A DNA stretch of 64,000 nucleotides from Thermus brockianus (GTDB lineage: Bacteria; Deinococcota; Deinococci; Deinococcales; Thermaceae), in the NCBI RefSeq assembly GCF_021462505.1, contig NZ_JAKEDV010000003.1:258088-322087 (forward strand), given 5' to 3'. The position numbers were made by a program, and so were the translations under genes. A model generated the notes under the pieces. That model had not been told where the DNA came from. It ran no database searches and worked only from the letters and a program-made list of their open reading frames with translations. Positions 36,194 through 43,581 of the stretch are shown in pieces. Numbering within the stretch: the stretch's first letter is position 1; each line of letters starts with the position of its first letter.

Positions 36194-36717
36194 AGTCGGT
36201 GTGGATCCGGCGGCTTTCTTTGGGCTTTCTCAGCTTGGGTCTTCTCCTCGTCCTCGCCATGGTGGTTAGGGAGGTGCGCTGGTACGCCTTGGCCTCTCAC
36301 CCCCCTGAGGACATCGCCCTCCCCTCGGTGTCCCTGTTCACTCTGGATGGGGGCATCATCGACTTACGGGCTTATCTGGGGACTCCCCTTGTGGTGAACC
36401 TCTGGGCCAGCTGGTGCCCTCCTTGCCAGAGGGAGCTTCCCATGATGGCCCGGGTAGCGGAGGAGGGGGGTGTCCTCTTCCTCTTCGTGGCGGTCAAGGA
36501 CAAACCCGAGAGGGTGAAGGATTTTCTCCGGGAGCACAGGATAAAGCCCTCCCGGTGGACGCGGTTCTTCTTGGGAGATGAGCCCTTGATACGCGCGGTC
36601 TACACGGTGGGACTCCCTACCACGCTCTTCTTCGGCTCTGACGGGAAGGCGCGTGGAAGGCATCTAGGGGAGATTGACGAGAAGACGCTGAGGGAGAAAG
36701 TGGAGGTGCTTAAGTGA
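36190..36717 (+). CDS. TlpA-like periplasmic thioredoxin, membrane-anchored
   Basis: 175 residues from the TTG at 36190 (overlapping the previous stop), giving MKSVWIRRLSLGFLSLGLLL, an N-terminal membrane anchor. The thioredoxin domain (about 42-173) has the active site WASWCPPC (Cys76/Cys79) and cis-Pro VGLPTTLFFG. It is the second thiol oxidoreductase of the element, of TlpA/ResA reductase type, against the DsbC-like oxidase/isomerase at 33881. Together they could oxidise and reduce disulfides of the secreted transfer proteins. Confidence 0.85.
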   Translation: MKSVWIRRLSLGFLSLGLLLVLAMVVREVRWYALASHPPEDIALPSVSLFTLDGGIIDLRAYLGTPLVVNLWASWCPPCQRELPMMARVAEEGGVLFLFVAVKDKPERVKDFLREHRIKPSRWTRFFLGDEPLIRAVYTVGLPTTLFFGSDGKARGRHLGEIDEKTLREKVEVLK

Positions 36718-37427
36718 TCTTTGCGGGAGTTTTGGCCCTGTTCTTCTTGGGGTACTTGGCGATCGCGGTTCACGAGCTGGGGCACTACCTCGCTTACCGC
36801 AGGTACGGTGTCCCGGTAGAAGGGGTTTACATTGGTGGGCCGCCCTGGATTCTCCGGTGGCGGCGTGGAGGAACGGAGTACCGCTTAGGGCTTTTGCCGC
36901 TCTTCGGGGCGGTCGCCTCCAAGTGGGAAGAGGTGGACAGGCTCCCTCCGGGAAGAGTCCTCGGACTTTTTCTCTCCGGTCCCCTCTTCAGCTTCCTGGC
37001 GGGAGTTCTGGGGTTCCTCGCCTTGGGCGTGATGAAGGGGAACCTCGTCGCGGTGGGGAAAGTTCTCCTCCTCATCTTGGTCTTCCCCTTCATACTCCTT
37101 CAGAACCTCTACCAGGCGCTGTTCCTTGACCTTCTCGAGATGGGGGCCGTCCCTTTGGTCCAGGCTTCGGGACAGGTCCTGGTGAGCCACGGCTTAGAGG
37201 GACTGCTGGTCCTCTGGGGGGTCTTCAACATCGTCCTCTTCTGGTTCAACCTGCTTCCCGTGCCTCCTCTTGACGGAGGACAGGCGGTCTTTCTCCTCTT
37301 TCGGCATCGGGCGTGGTTTCACCGGGTCTACCCCTATGTCTTGGGATTTGGGTTTGCTGTTCTTTTCGCGCTCTTCGAGCTTGCTCTGCTCAAGGACGCG
37401 GTGAGGCTTTTGGGAGGTGAGAGATGA
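36714..37427 (+). CDS. M50-like site-2 membrane metalloprotease
   Basis: 237 residues with about six membrane helices, GTG start overlapping the previous stop. The zinc site [15 protein letters not shown] (His20/Glu21/His24) is in the first helix and NLLPVPPLDGGQAV (Asp about 186) gives the third ligand. There is no PDZ domain, so this resembles the minimal SpoIVFB/S2P form rather than the chromosomal RseP at 20766. Site-2 proteases release membrane-bound regulators. A candidate substrate on the element is the membrane-anchored winged-helix protein at 62229. Confidence 0.83.
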   Translation: MIFAGVLALFFLGYLAIAVHELGHYLAYRRYGVPVEGVYIGGPPWILRWRRGGTEYRLGLLPLFGAVASKWEEVDRLPPGRVLGLFLSGPLFSFLAGVLGFLALGVMKGNLVAVGKVLLLILVFPFILLQNLYQALFLDLLEMGAVPLVQASGQVLVSHGLEGLLVLWGVFNIVLFWFNLLPVPPLDGGQAVFLLFRHRAWFHRVYPYVLGFGFAVLFALFELALLKDAVRLLGGER

Positions 37428-38728
37428 ACCGGGTAGGGTTTCTTGGGCTTTTAGGGGTTCTGGTTCTTTCGGCTTGCGCTCCCACGGTCACGGGGGATCC
37501 GTTTGGGGAGGTGGACCTCAGCAGGGTTCTTCCCGGAAGCGGGACTTACCAACCTCCCCGTGGGGTGTACGAGCCTGTGCCCACCGTGAGCGAGGAAAGG
37601 CTCACGCATCCGGACTCCCGGGTTCGGGAAGAGGCTTTCGCCCTTCTGCGCCGACAGAAGGCGAGTGGGGACGGCGGTTCCGAGTTCCACTACCTCTACG
37701 GCAGGTACTACGAGGCTTCCGGGGACTACGAGAGGGCGGCCTCCTACTACAACCTTGGGCTGAAGGCCCTATACCCCTATGCCTTCGACCGCCAAGGGCG
37801 GGACATCTGGGAGTACGGCTACCGCAGGGCGGAGGCCTACCTCCGCTTCGCTCCCGAAAAGGCGGCGAGGGACGCTCGGATTCTCGCCGAGAAGGCGGCT
37901 CCAGCGGAGCGGGGCAGGCTCTCTCAGAAGACCCGGGCCTACGCCCTCCTGGTGCGGGCGGAGGAGGCCCGGGGCAACGCGGAGGGGGTGCTTGAAGCCG
38001 CCGACCTCTTCTACAAGTCCATCGGGGACACGGTGTGGCTGGGTGGCCTTCCGAGGCTCTTCTGGGAAGTGACCCTCTCTCGGGCGAAGGCCCTCGAGGC
38101 CCTGGGGCGTGTGGAGGAGGCCAGGAAGGTCTACGCCGAGATCGCTTCCACCCGAGACCTCCTGGTGCCCCGGGAGGTGCAGGCGGAGGCCGAAAAGGCC
38201 CTCTCCCGGTTGGGAGCCCCCGTTCCAAAGGAAGCTCCGAAGGCCCCTGAGCCTCCACAGGCTCCACTTCCGCCCGCTTCCGAGAAGTCTTCCGCTCCTC
38301 CCTCTACCGCCTTCCAGGAGCAAGCGGTGGAGGTGGTGAGGGGCTTCCTGGAAGCTCTGAAGGCCTTGGACCTCGCCAAGGTGAACCAGGTGCTCTCCCA
38401 GCCCCTCTACGATGTCCTGAAGGAGCGGGAGCTTCAGAGGCGGGTGACCCCGGAGATGCGGGAGAGGGCGGCGAAGCTCCGGTACGAGATCGCCAGGGTG
38501 ACTCCTCCCTCTCCCACGGCCCCCTTGCCCAAGGTGGAGGTGGTCTACGACCTCGGGGAGGGCGAGAGGCTTCTCGTGCTCTACTTGGTGAACAACCAGG
38601 ACGGGAGACTCGTGGTGCTTTCGGGGGATCTGCCGCCAGCGCTCGCCGCTTTCCTCGGTAGCGCGGACACCAAGGCGGTGGTCCGGTTCCTTGAAGAGTT
38701 CCACGCCTTCGTGGGGCTCCCCCTGTAG
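37424..38728 (+). CDS. TPR-containing lipoprotein
   Basis: 434 residues. Lipoprotein signal peptide ends VLVLSAC (Cys18). The central part (about 60-270) is made of helical TPR-like repeats (YLYGRYYEASGDYERAASYY; YALLVRAEEARGNAEGVLEA; LEALGRVEEARKVYAEIAST). A Pro/Ala-rich linker (KEAPKAPEPPQAPLPPASEK) precedes an NTF2-like alpha/beta C-terminal domain (about 305-434). It would sit at the inner or outer membrane on the periplasmic side; a role as a T4SS assembly or VirB7-like anchor is possible but not shown. The last gene of the rightward operon before two minus-strand genes. Confidence 0.75.
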   Translation: MNRVGFLGLLGVLVLSACAPTVTGDPFGEVDLSRVLPGSGTYQPPRGVYEPVPTVSEERLTHPDSRVREEAFALLRRQKASGDGGSEFHYLYGRYYEASGDYERAASYYNLGLKALYPYAFDRQGRDIWEYGYRRAEAYLRFAPEKAARDARILAEKAAPAERGRLSQKTRAYALLVRAEEARGNAEGVLEAADLFYKSIGDTVWLGGLPRLFWEVTLSRAKALEALGRVEEARKVYAEIASTRDLLVPREVQAEAEKALSRLGAPVPKEAPKAPEPPQAPLPPASEKSSAPPSTAFQEQAVEVVRGFLEALKALDLAKVNQVLSQPLYDVLKERELQRRVTPEMRERAAKLRYEIARVTPPSPTAPLPKVEVVYDLGEGERLLVLYLVNNQDGRLVVLSGDLPPALAAFLGSADTKAVVRFLEEFHAFVGLPL

Positions 38729-38734
38729 ACAGAA

Positions 38735-38760
38735 AACCCCCGGTGAGGTCACCGGGGGTT
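38735..38760 (-). terminator. Hairpin terminator, first copy
   Basis: AACCCCCGGTGA - GG - TCACCGGGGGTT, perfect 12-bp stem. The minus-strand exit reads TTTTCTG after the stem, so it best terminates the leftward gene at 38775-39068; the plus-strand exit lacks T's but the stem could still slow the rightward operon. A near-identical copy lies at 39135-39160. Confidence 0.75.
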
Positions 38761-38774
38761 GGGAAACCACCGCT

Positions 38775-39068
38775 TTACTCCGGAAGAACCGGAGGAAGGC
38801 GGTCCTCCTCTTCCGTGCCTAGATACTCAACGGTGTTTTCCCTGAATCGCCACAAGTCGTAGTGTCCAGGGGCACCCCAGGCACGGAACCACGTCACGGT
38901 ATCGTCCTTCAGCTCCAGCCAGTCCCCGCAGAACTCCCTGCCACAAGAGCAGGGAGCGCTAACTTTGATAACCCCCTCCTCGGTCGTCAAGAAGACTGGG
39001 CCTTGGCGACCGAGGTAGTTCATGACTTCCCACAAAAACCGCTCCATGGTCTCCATGCTCATACTCAC
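38775..39068 (-). CDS. Small Cys-rich protein, unknown
   Basis: 97 residues, acidic C-terminus. It contains SAPCSCGREFCGDWLEL, a CxC-x4-C cluster that could bind a metal. No signal peptide. It has its own promoter (TTGCCC-17-TACAAT) and ribosome site GGGAGGTGAG, and is followed by its own terminator, so it is an independent leftward transcription unit placed between rightward operons. Function unknown. Confidence 0.68.
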   Translation of the reverse strand: MSMSMETMERFLWEVMNYLGRQGPVFLTTEEGVIKVSAPCSCGREFCGDWLELKDDTVTWFRAWGAPGHYDLWRFRENTVEYLGTEEEDRLPPVLPE

Positions 39069-39088
39069 CTCCCTTACGGGACAATCTG

Positions 39089-39117
39089 ATTGTATCCACC
39101 TATACTACGGAGGGCAA
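39089..39117 (-). promoter_or_regulatory. Promoter of the small Cys-rich gene
   Basis: Minus strand: TTGCCC (39117-39112), 17-bp spacer, TACAAT (39094-39089), about 20 bp before the ATG region. Confidence 0.65.
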
Positions 39118-39134
39118 TAGCGTGTGCAAACGAA

Positions 39135-39160
39135 AACCCCCGGTGACCTCACCGGGGGTC
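39135..39160 (-). terminator. Hairpin terminator, second copy
   Basis: AACCCCCGGTGA - CC - TCACCGGGGGTC, differing from the first copy at the loop and the last base. On the minus strand it is followed by TTTTCG and lies 15 bp after the stop of the 39176-39577 gene. Confidence 0.75.
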
Positions 39161-39175
39161 AGACGACCGCCTCCT

Positions 39176-39577
39176 CTATCTGAGGACGCTGGCGATCAAG
39201 ACCAGCGCCCCCGTGGCGATAAAGAGGAGGCCTATGGCGTAAAAAACGTACGCTACTGCCTTCTGCCACTTCGGGGTCGAAGGGGGCGGAAGCTCTTTGA
39301 ACTCCACCTCCACCACGTCCGGGTCAGGCAACGCCGGACGGGTGGAGTGGGGAAGCTCCCCCCGAACCCGCTCAAGAGGTTCGGGATAGACAATCTCCCC
39401 CTCAACGACTTCTATATCCTCCTCCCTCTCCTCCTTCCGAGAGTTGCCCCGGAGGTTCTGGATCACCTGGCGGAGAAGAGGCCAGGCGATCCAGATGATG
39501 AGGAGAAGAAGCGCCTCCTTCTGGCCGCCGATAAAAGCGGCCAGCGCCAAAAAACTCGAAACGCCGATCCCCCACAT
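39176..39577 (-). CDS. Membrane protein, unknown
   Basis: 133 residues. Two N-terminal hydrophobic segments (about 5-37), a cytoplasmic or periplasmic acidic, Pro-rich middle (EEREEDIEVVEGEIVYPEPL), and a C-terminal membrane helix (AVAYVFYAIGLLFIATGALV). It is a separate leftward unit with the second copy of the repeated terminator. Upstream (39578-39664) lies a region shared with the rightward promoter at 39647. Function unknown. Confidence 0.65.
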   Translation of the reverse strand: MWGIGVSSFLALAAFIGGQKEALLLLIIWIAWPLLRQVIQNLRGNSRKEEREEDIEVVEGEIVYPEPLERVRGELPHSTRPALPDPDVVEVEFKELPPPSTPKWQKAVAYVFYAIGLLFIATGALVLIASVLR

Positions 39578-39646
39578 ACCTACCCCCCTTTCAGGGCACC
39601 CTCATTCTACTATGCTCCCTTTTTCTACTCCGCTTCTCACCCTCCG

Positions 39647-39655
39647 TGTTATAAT
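39647..39655 (+). promoter_or_regulatory. Extended -10 promoter of the secreted-protein operon
   Basis: TGTTATAAT, a perfect extended -10 (TGn-TATAAT), 9 bp upstream of the ATG at 39665. The transcript would have almost no leader. The following bases CCGTG match those after the -10 at 63880 (TATAATCCGT). Confidence 0.7.
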
Positions 39656-39664
39656 CCGTGGTAG

Positions 39665-39979
39665 ATGCGTTGGCTGTGGGCGTTAGCGGTCTTCCTTGGG
39701 TTGGGGTTAGGCCGTGGATACACGGTGGAGTTGGTGCCCTACGCCACCACGGTCTTGCGTTTTGACGAGGGGGTGAGGTATGTAGCCACAGGGTGGCCCT
39801 TCGTGCAGGTGCAGGTTTTGGAGGGGGTGATGGTGCTTCTTCGTCCTTTGGTGCGCGAGGGCGGGGGAGAGCTTTGGGTGATGCTTCAGGACGGCAGGCA
39901 GTATCGGTTCTACCTGGAGGTCAACGGAGAAGCCAAGGTAGCCAGGACCTATGTCTTTGTGGGGAGGACTTGGAGGTAA
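39665..39979 (+). CDS. Small secreted protein, unknown
   Basis: 104 residues with a signal peptide (MRWLWALAVFLGLGLGRGYT) and a short all-beta mature part (VELVPYATTVLRFDEGVRYV; VLEGVMVLLRPLV). The pattern resembles the N-terminal domain of VirB9/CagX-type proteins, but it is too short to assign. It starts the operon driven by the extended -10 at 39647, probably as a leaderless mRNA, and is followed after 3 bp by the next secreted protein. Confidence 0.62.
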   Translation: MRWLWALAVFLGLGLGRGYTVELVPYATTVLRFDEGVRYVATGWPFVQVQVLEGVMVLLRPLVREGGGELWVMLQDGRQYRFYLEVNGEAKVARTYVFVGRTWR

Positions 39980-39982
39980 GTC

Positions 39983-40741
39983 GTGAGGCGGTGGACTTCT
40001 TTCGTGGCGGTTCTTTTGACGGCGGCGTTGGCTCAACTTGGTCCCTATGTGGAGAAAACTTACGATGTGCGCGACTTGATGGTACGCCCTGGGATTGTGG
40101 TGTTGACCCCGGGGTTTTTGACCATCGTGGACGTGGACGAAAGTGTGGAGCAGGCCGTTTCCGCGCGGTCGGACCTCTTTGAGATGAGGGTGTTTGGGAA
40201 CAGCATCTATCTGAGGCCGACGAAGCGGGCGGGGACCACGGACCTGGTGGTGACCGCAGGAGGACGGGTCTTCATGCTCCGGCTGGTCATTGACGACAAG
40301 AACTTCACCACTTACCGTTACCGCATTCGTTATCCCCGTCAGACGGAGGTGCCTCAGGGGGAGATGACCCCGGTGACGCGTGGGGAGACGAAGTTCCCTG
40401 GGGAGGTCAGGGAGGCCACGCTTCCCTTGCAGGTGGAGTTTACCCTGACCAAGGCGGGAGAGGGGTTGCTCCTCGAGTACCGGGCGCTCAACGCTGGAAA
40501 GAACCCGGTGGTCTTGGACCCGGCGCGGCTTCGGGTTCGGGGCGGGGGGAAGGACCTCTCTTTCCGCCTGCTTTGGCGCGAAGGAGCGGCGGTGCCCGGG
40601 CGATTGCTTCCTGGGGAGACTGAACGGGGGGCTTTTCTCGTGGACAGCTTGACGCTCCCGGTGGAGGTGTCCTGGTCAGCTACGGAAGTAGGCACGGGTA
40701 GGACTCTCGTGGTTGGGGGTAAATGGAGCGAGGTGAAGTGA
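39983..40741 (+). CDS. Secreted beta-rich protein, possibly VirB9/secretin-N-like
   Basis: 252 residues, signal peptide MRRWTSFVAVLLTAALAQ. Residues about 25-105 (VRPGIVVLTPGFLTIVDVDE then YLRPTKRAGTTDLVVTAGG) resemble the N-terminal domain of CpaC/secretin and VirB9-like proteins, in which a short beta domain ends in a Gly-Thr-Thr-x-Leu turn. The C-terminal half is an Ig-like beta sandwich. Start GTG. Its stop overlaps the next ATG (TGATG). A structural envelope role is likely; VirB9 identity is uncertain. Confidence 0.55.
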   Translation: MRRWTSFVAVLLTAALAQLGPYVEKTYDVRDLMVRPGIVVLTPGFLTIVDVDESVEQAVSARSDLFEMRVFGNSIYLRPTKRAGTTDLVVTAGGRVFMLRLVIDDKNFTTYRYRIRYPRQTEVPQGEMTPVTRGETKFPGEVREATLPLQVEFTLTKAGEGLLLEYRALNAGKNPVVLDPARLRVRGGGKDLSFRLLWREGAAVPGRLLPGETERGAFLVDSLTLPVEVSWSATEVGTGRTLVVGGKWSEVK

Positions 40742-41889
40742 TGAGGCGGTGGGGTGTTCTTCTTTTGGTAGGGGTGTTTTCCCTCGGAGTTGCGCAGTCT
40801 TGGAGTCGAGATGCGGTGGACTCCTTGATGCGGGAGGGGATTGTCTACGGGTATCCGAGTGGAGAGATCAAGCCGGAAGCTTACGCGAAGCGGGGAGAAG
40901 TCTTCACCCTTCTGTGGCGGGTCATTCTCACCTACCGTTTGAAAGACCTTCAGTCCTTGACCAAAGAGGACATCGAACGGCTGAAGGGGCTCCTCGCTAC
41001 CGTAGAGGAGCTTTCTAGGGCGTTGCGGGACCAGGGGCAGGTGCTTTCGGCCTATTCGGATGCCATCAAAGAGTTGCGGCAAGATCTGGAGAAGGCGCAG
41101 GCGTACGCGAACACTCTGGCGGGCGAGGCCGGGAAGAAGGCGGAAGAAGCCCTGGCCCAGGTGTCTACCTGGGTGGAACGGTTGAGCGCTTTAGAGGCCA
41201 CCACTTACAAGGGGTTGCGGGACTTCCGGGAAGAGGTGAACACCCTGACGGGGGCCCTCAAGGACTTGGACGCAAAGGTGAAGAGTCTGGAGGAGGCGCT
41301 TTCCGGGAAGACCGGAGAGCTTTCCACCAGGTTCTCCGAGTTTCAGGGAATGCTTTCCCGGTTGGAGGGGGCGGTCTCCAAAGCAGAAGCGGAAATCGGG
41401 GGAGTCAAGGGTGCCCTAGCGGAACTGGAGGAAATCAAGCTTAGGGTGAACACCCTGGAGGCCCAGGTGAAGGCCCTGAGGGAAGAAGTGGTCAGGCTCA
41501 AGGCAGAGATGCCCAAGAAGGAGGCGGTTCCTCCCTTTGGAGTGCAGGTTTCCCTCTCCGGGGTTTCCCCGCTTACGGGGATGGCCCGGGTTGGATACGC
41601 CCTTTCCGAGGGGTTTGGAGTCTACCTTCGGGGAGCGTACGACCTGGGCTTTTACGGAGCCGTTGGGGCAGTCAACGTGCGTCCCGTCTCTCCCTTCGTG
41701 CTCACCACTTCTCTGGGGGTTGGCCGTGGATTTTACGGTCCTGGTTTCACCTACGGGGAGATCGGAGTGGGGTTCGGAGGAAAGCTCTTTGGCGATCTCG
41801 GGTTGGGGGTAGAGGGGGTGCTTTCCTTCCCGTTGGGTACGGGGCCTAGCGTGGCCCGGTTTGGCGTGGGGGTGATCTACGGATGGTGA
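40741..41889 (+). CDS. SLH/coiled-coil/beta-barrel outer-envelope protein
   Basis: 382 residues from the ATG at 40741 (an upstream ATG exists, but this one begins the signal peptide MRRWGVLLLVGVFSLGVAQS). Residues about 22-65 form one SLH motif (AVDSLMREGIVYGYPSGEIK). A long coiled coil (about 75-260, AYANTLAGEAGKKAEEALAQ, LSTRFSEFQGMLSRLEGAVS) follows, and the C-terminal 120 residues are strand-rich with aromatic turns and end FGVGVIYGW, as in outer-membrane beta barrels. This is the architecture of OmpM/SlpA-type proteins that tether the outer membrane to the wall in Deinococcus-Thermus. Confidence 0.75.
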   Translation: MRRWGVLLLVGVFSLGVAQSWSRDAVDSLMREGIVYGYPSGEIKPEAYAKRGEVFTLLWRVILTYRLKDLQSLTKEDIERLKGLLATVEELSRALRDQGQVLSAYSDAIKELRQDLEKAQAYANTLAGEAGKKAEEALAQVSTWVERLSALEATTYKGLRDFREEVNTLTGALKDLDAKVKSLEEALSGKTGELSTRFSEFQGMLSRLEGAVSKAEAEIGGVKGALAELEEIKLRVNTLEAQVKALREEVVRLKAEMPKKEAVPPFGVQVSLSGVSPLTGMARVGYALSEGFGVYLRGAYDLGFYGAVGAVNVRPVSPFVLTTSLGVGRGFYGPGFTYGEIGVGFGGKLFGDLGLGVEGVLSFPLGTGPSVARFGVGVIYGW

Positions 41890-43508
41890 GGTGGGTTCTT
41901 CCTTTGCTGGTCTTAGCTCTCGGAGCCTGTACCAGCGTCCAGGGCAACCTCAACGGCAGGGTGGCCGTCACGGTCAGCGGGTTGCCGGAGGGGGTGTCTC
42001 CGAGGGTCGTCCTTCAAGGGAACGGGATGAAGAAGGAGGTCACCGGATCTGCCGTTTTGGAGGTGCCGGAAGGGGACTATATGGTCACGGCAGACTCGGT
42101 GACGGGGCCTCAAGGGGAGCGGTACGACCCGGTGGTGGAGAACACGAAGTTTCGTGTGGAGTATGGGAAGACGGTAGAGGTGAAGGTGACTTACAACCTT
42201 GCCACCGAGACGCTTCCCGCCTCTCTCACGGTTCTTGTTCAGGGGCTTCCCTCCGGGGCTGAGGCTTCCGTGACGGTCTACGGTCCGGGGGGGGCGAGCT
42301 GGACGGTCAAGCAGACCACGGTGCTTCGCGGGTTGAAGGCGGGGACTTACTCTGTCAGCGCGGACCAGGTGAGCGTCGCGGGGAGGGTCTACACGCCGAA
42401 GGTGGACCCGGTTTTTGTAACGCTTCCCGGTGGGGGTAGCGGAACGGTGACGGTGCAGTACCAGCCCCCGGACACCGGGTATCTCGCGGTGGAGATTTCG
42501 GGACTTCCTTCCGGCGTGGGGGCGAGCGTTGAGGTGAAGAGTTCGTCCGCCGTGGTAGCCACGCTCACGGAGTCCCGCGTCTTGGAGCTTGAAGTGGGCA
42601 CCTATCTCGTGGTGGCCCGGGAGGTGAGCGCGGACGGTAAGGTTTACAGGGCCAGCGTCTCGGGTTCTCCGGCGGAAGTGAAGAAGGGAACCACCGCTAA
42701 GGTTACGGTTTCCTATGCTCCGGTCTACACCACGGGGACCTTGGTTGTCACGGTCTCCGGTCTTCCTTCCGGGGTGAACGCGGACGTGGTGGTCACGGGT
42801 CCAAACGGATTTTTCCGGAACTTGACGAGGACGACCTCTCTCGAAGTGCCTCCGGGGGTCTACACCGTGGAGGCGAGGGATGTCACGACTTCTGGTGGAG
42901 TCTACCGGGCTAAGGTCACCGGATCTCCGGTCCAGATTCAGGTGGGGGCTACCAGCGGTGTGGGGGTGTCTTACACTTTAGACCCCTCCACGGCTCCTGG
43001 TGATCTCTTGGTCAAGGTGAACGGGCTTCCCTCCGGGGCGGTGGGGAGTGTTCGGGTCAAGGGGCCAAACGGTTTTGACCGGACCATTGGGCAGACTACG
43101 CTCTTTTCCGCGCTTCCTGCCGGATACTACACGGTGGAGGCCGAAGATGTGGCGTACGGGGGGAAGACCTACCGCGCCGTGGTCACGGGATCTCCCGCGC
43201 GGGTGAGCGGCGAAGGGGCGGCCACGGTCCAGGTGGACTACAGCCTCTACAGCGCCTTCTTGACCGTGCAGATCTCGGGCCTTCCCGGTCCCGTAGCGAA
43301 TGTGATCGTCACGGGGCCTGACGGGTATAACCGCACCCTCAACGCCAGCGCGGTGCTCACGGTCAACCCCGGCACTTACGCGGTGAGCGCTTACCCCGTG
43401 GTGGTGGACGGGGTGACCTACACCCCGCAGGTGCAGGGTTCTCCTGTCTCGCTTGACTCCGGCGGGAACGGGGCCGTTCAGGTGATCTACCAGCAACAAG
43501 CTCAGTAG
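41883..43508 (+). CDS. Six-repeat surface lipoprotein (PEGA/Ig-like)
   Basis: 541 residues. Signal peptide ends VLALGAC (acylated Cys16). The rest is six tandem repeats of about 82 residues, each opening with a variant of VTVSGLPSG, containing a GPNGF/GPGGAS segment and a GTYxVxA strand, and closing with a GSPAxV-TVxVSY strand. The repeats resemble PEGA-like or carboxypeptidase-regulatory-like beta sandwiches. Likely a rod on the cell surface, for example an adhesin or mating-pair stabiliser. ATG overlaps the preceding barrel gene by 7 bp. Confidence 0.78.
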   Translation: MVRWVLPLLVLALGACTSVQGNLNGRVAVTVSGLPEGVSPRVVLQGNGMKKEVTGSAVLEVPEGDYMVTADSVTGPQGERYDPVVENTKFRVEYGKTVEVKVTYNLATETLPASLTVLVQGLPSGAEASVTVYGPGGASWTVKQTTVLRGLKAGTYSVSADQVSVAGRVYTPKVDPVFVTLPGGGSGTVTVQYQPPDTGYLAVEISGLPSGVGASVEVKSSSAVVATLTESRVLELEVGTYLVVAREVSADGKVYRASVSGSPAEVKKGTTAKVTVSYAPVYTTGTLVVTVSGLPSGVNADVVVTGPNGFFRNLTRTTSLEVPPGVYTVEARDVTTSGGVYRAKVTGSPVQIQVGATSGVGVSYTLDPSTAPGDLLVKVNGLPSGAVGSVRVKGPNGFDRTIGQTTLFSALPAGYYTVEAEDVAYGGKTYRAVVTGSPARVSGEGAATVQVDYSLYSAFLTVQISGLPGPVANVIVTGPDGYNRTLNASAVLTVNPGTYAVSAYPVVVDGVTYTPQVQGSPVSLDSGGNGAVQVIYQQQAQ

Positions 43509-43524
43509 GCCTTAGAAGCGATTG

Positions 43525-43554
43525 CCCCGCCGTGGTATTTTCACGGCGGGGTTT
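43525..43554 (+). terminator. Intrinsic terminator after the surface lipoprotein gene
   Basis: CCCCGCCGTG (43525-43534) - GTATTTT - CACGGCGGGG (43542-43551) followed by TTTGCT. A strong rightward terminator that ends the 39665-43508 operon. The next gene has a -10-like TATATA at 43563-43568, so a new transcript begins there. Confidence 0.85.
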
Positions 43555-43581
43555 GCTATTCTATATACCGAGGTAGTCGTC

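Noticed and set aside
38735..39160. The two AACCCCCGGTGA copies as element attachment repeats
   Set aside because: Each is itself a perfect hairpin placed 3' of a leftward gene, so they are terminators; they lie in the interior of the element.
39983..40741. Firm VirB9 identification
   Set aside because: The beta pattern fits only loosely and no conserved VirB9 C-terminal motif is seen; kept as a tentative note only.
43509..43581. Extra small gene before the Cys-rich protein at 43582
   Set aside because: The frame is the terminator and promoter region; the signal peptide of the next gene begins at 43582.
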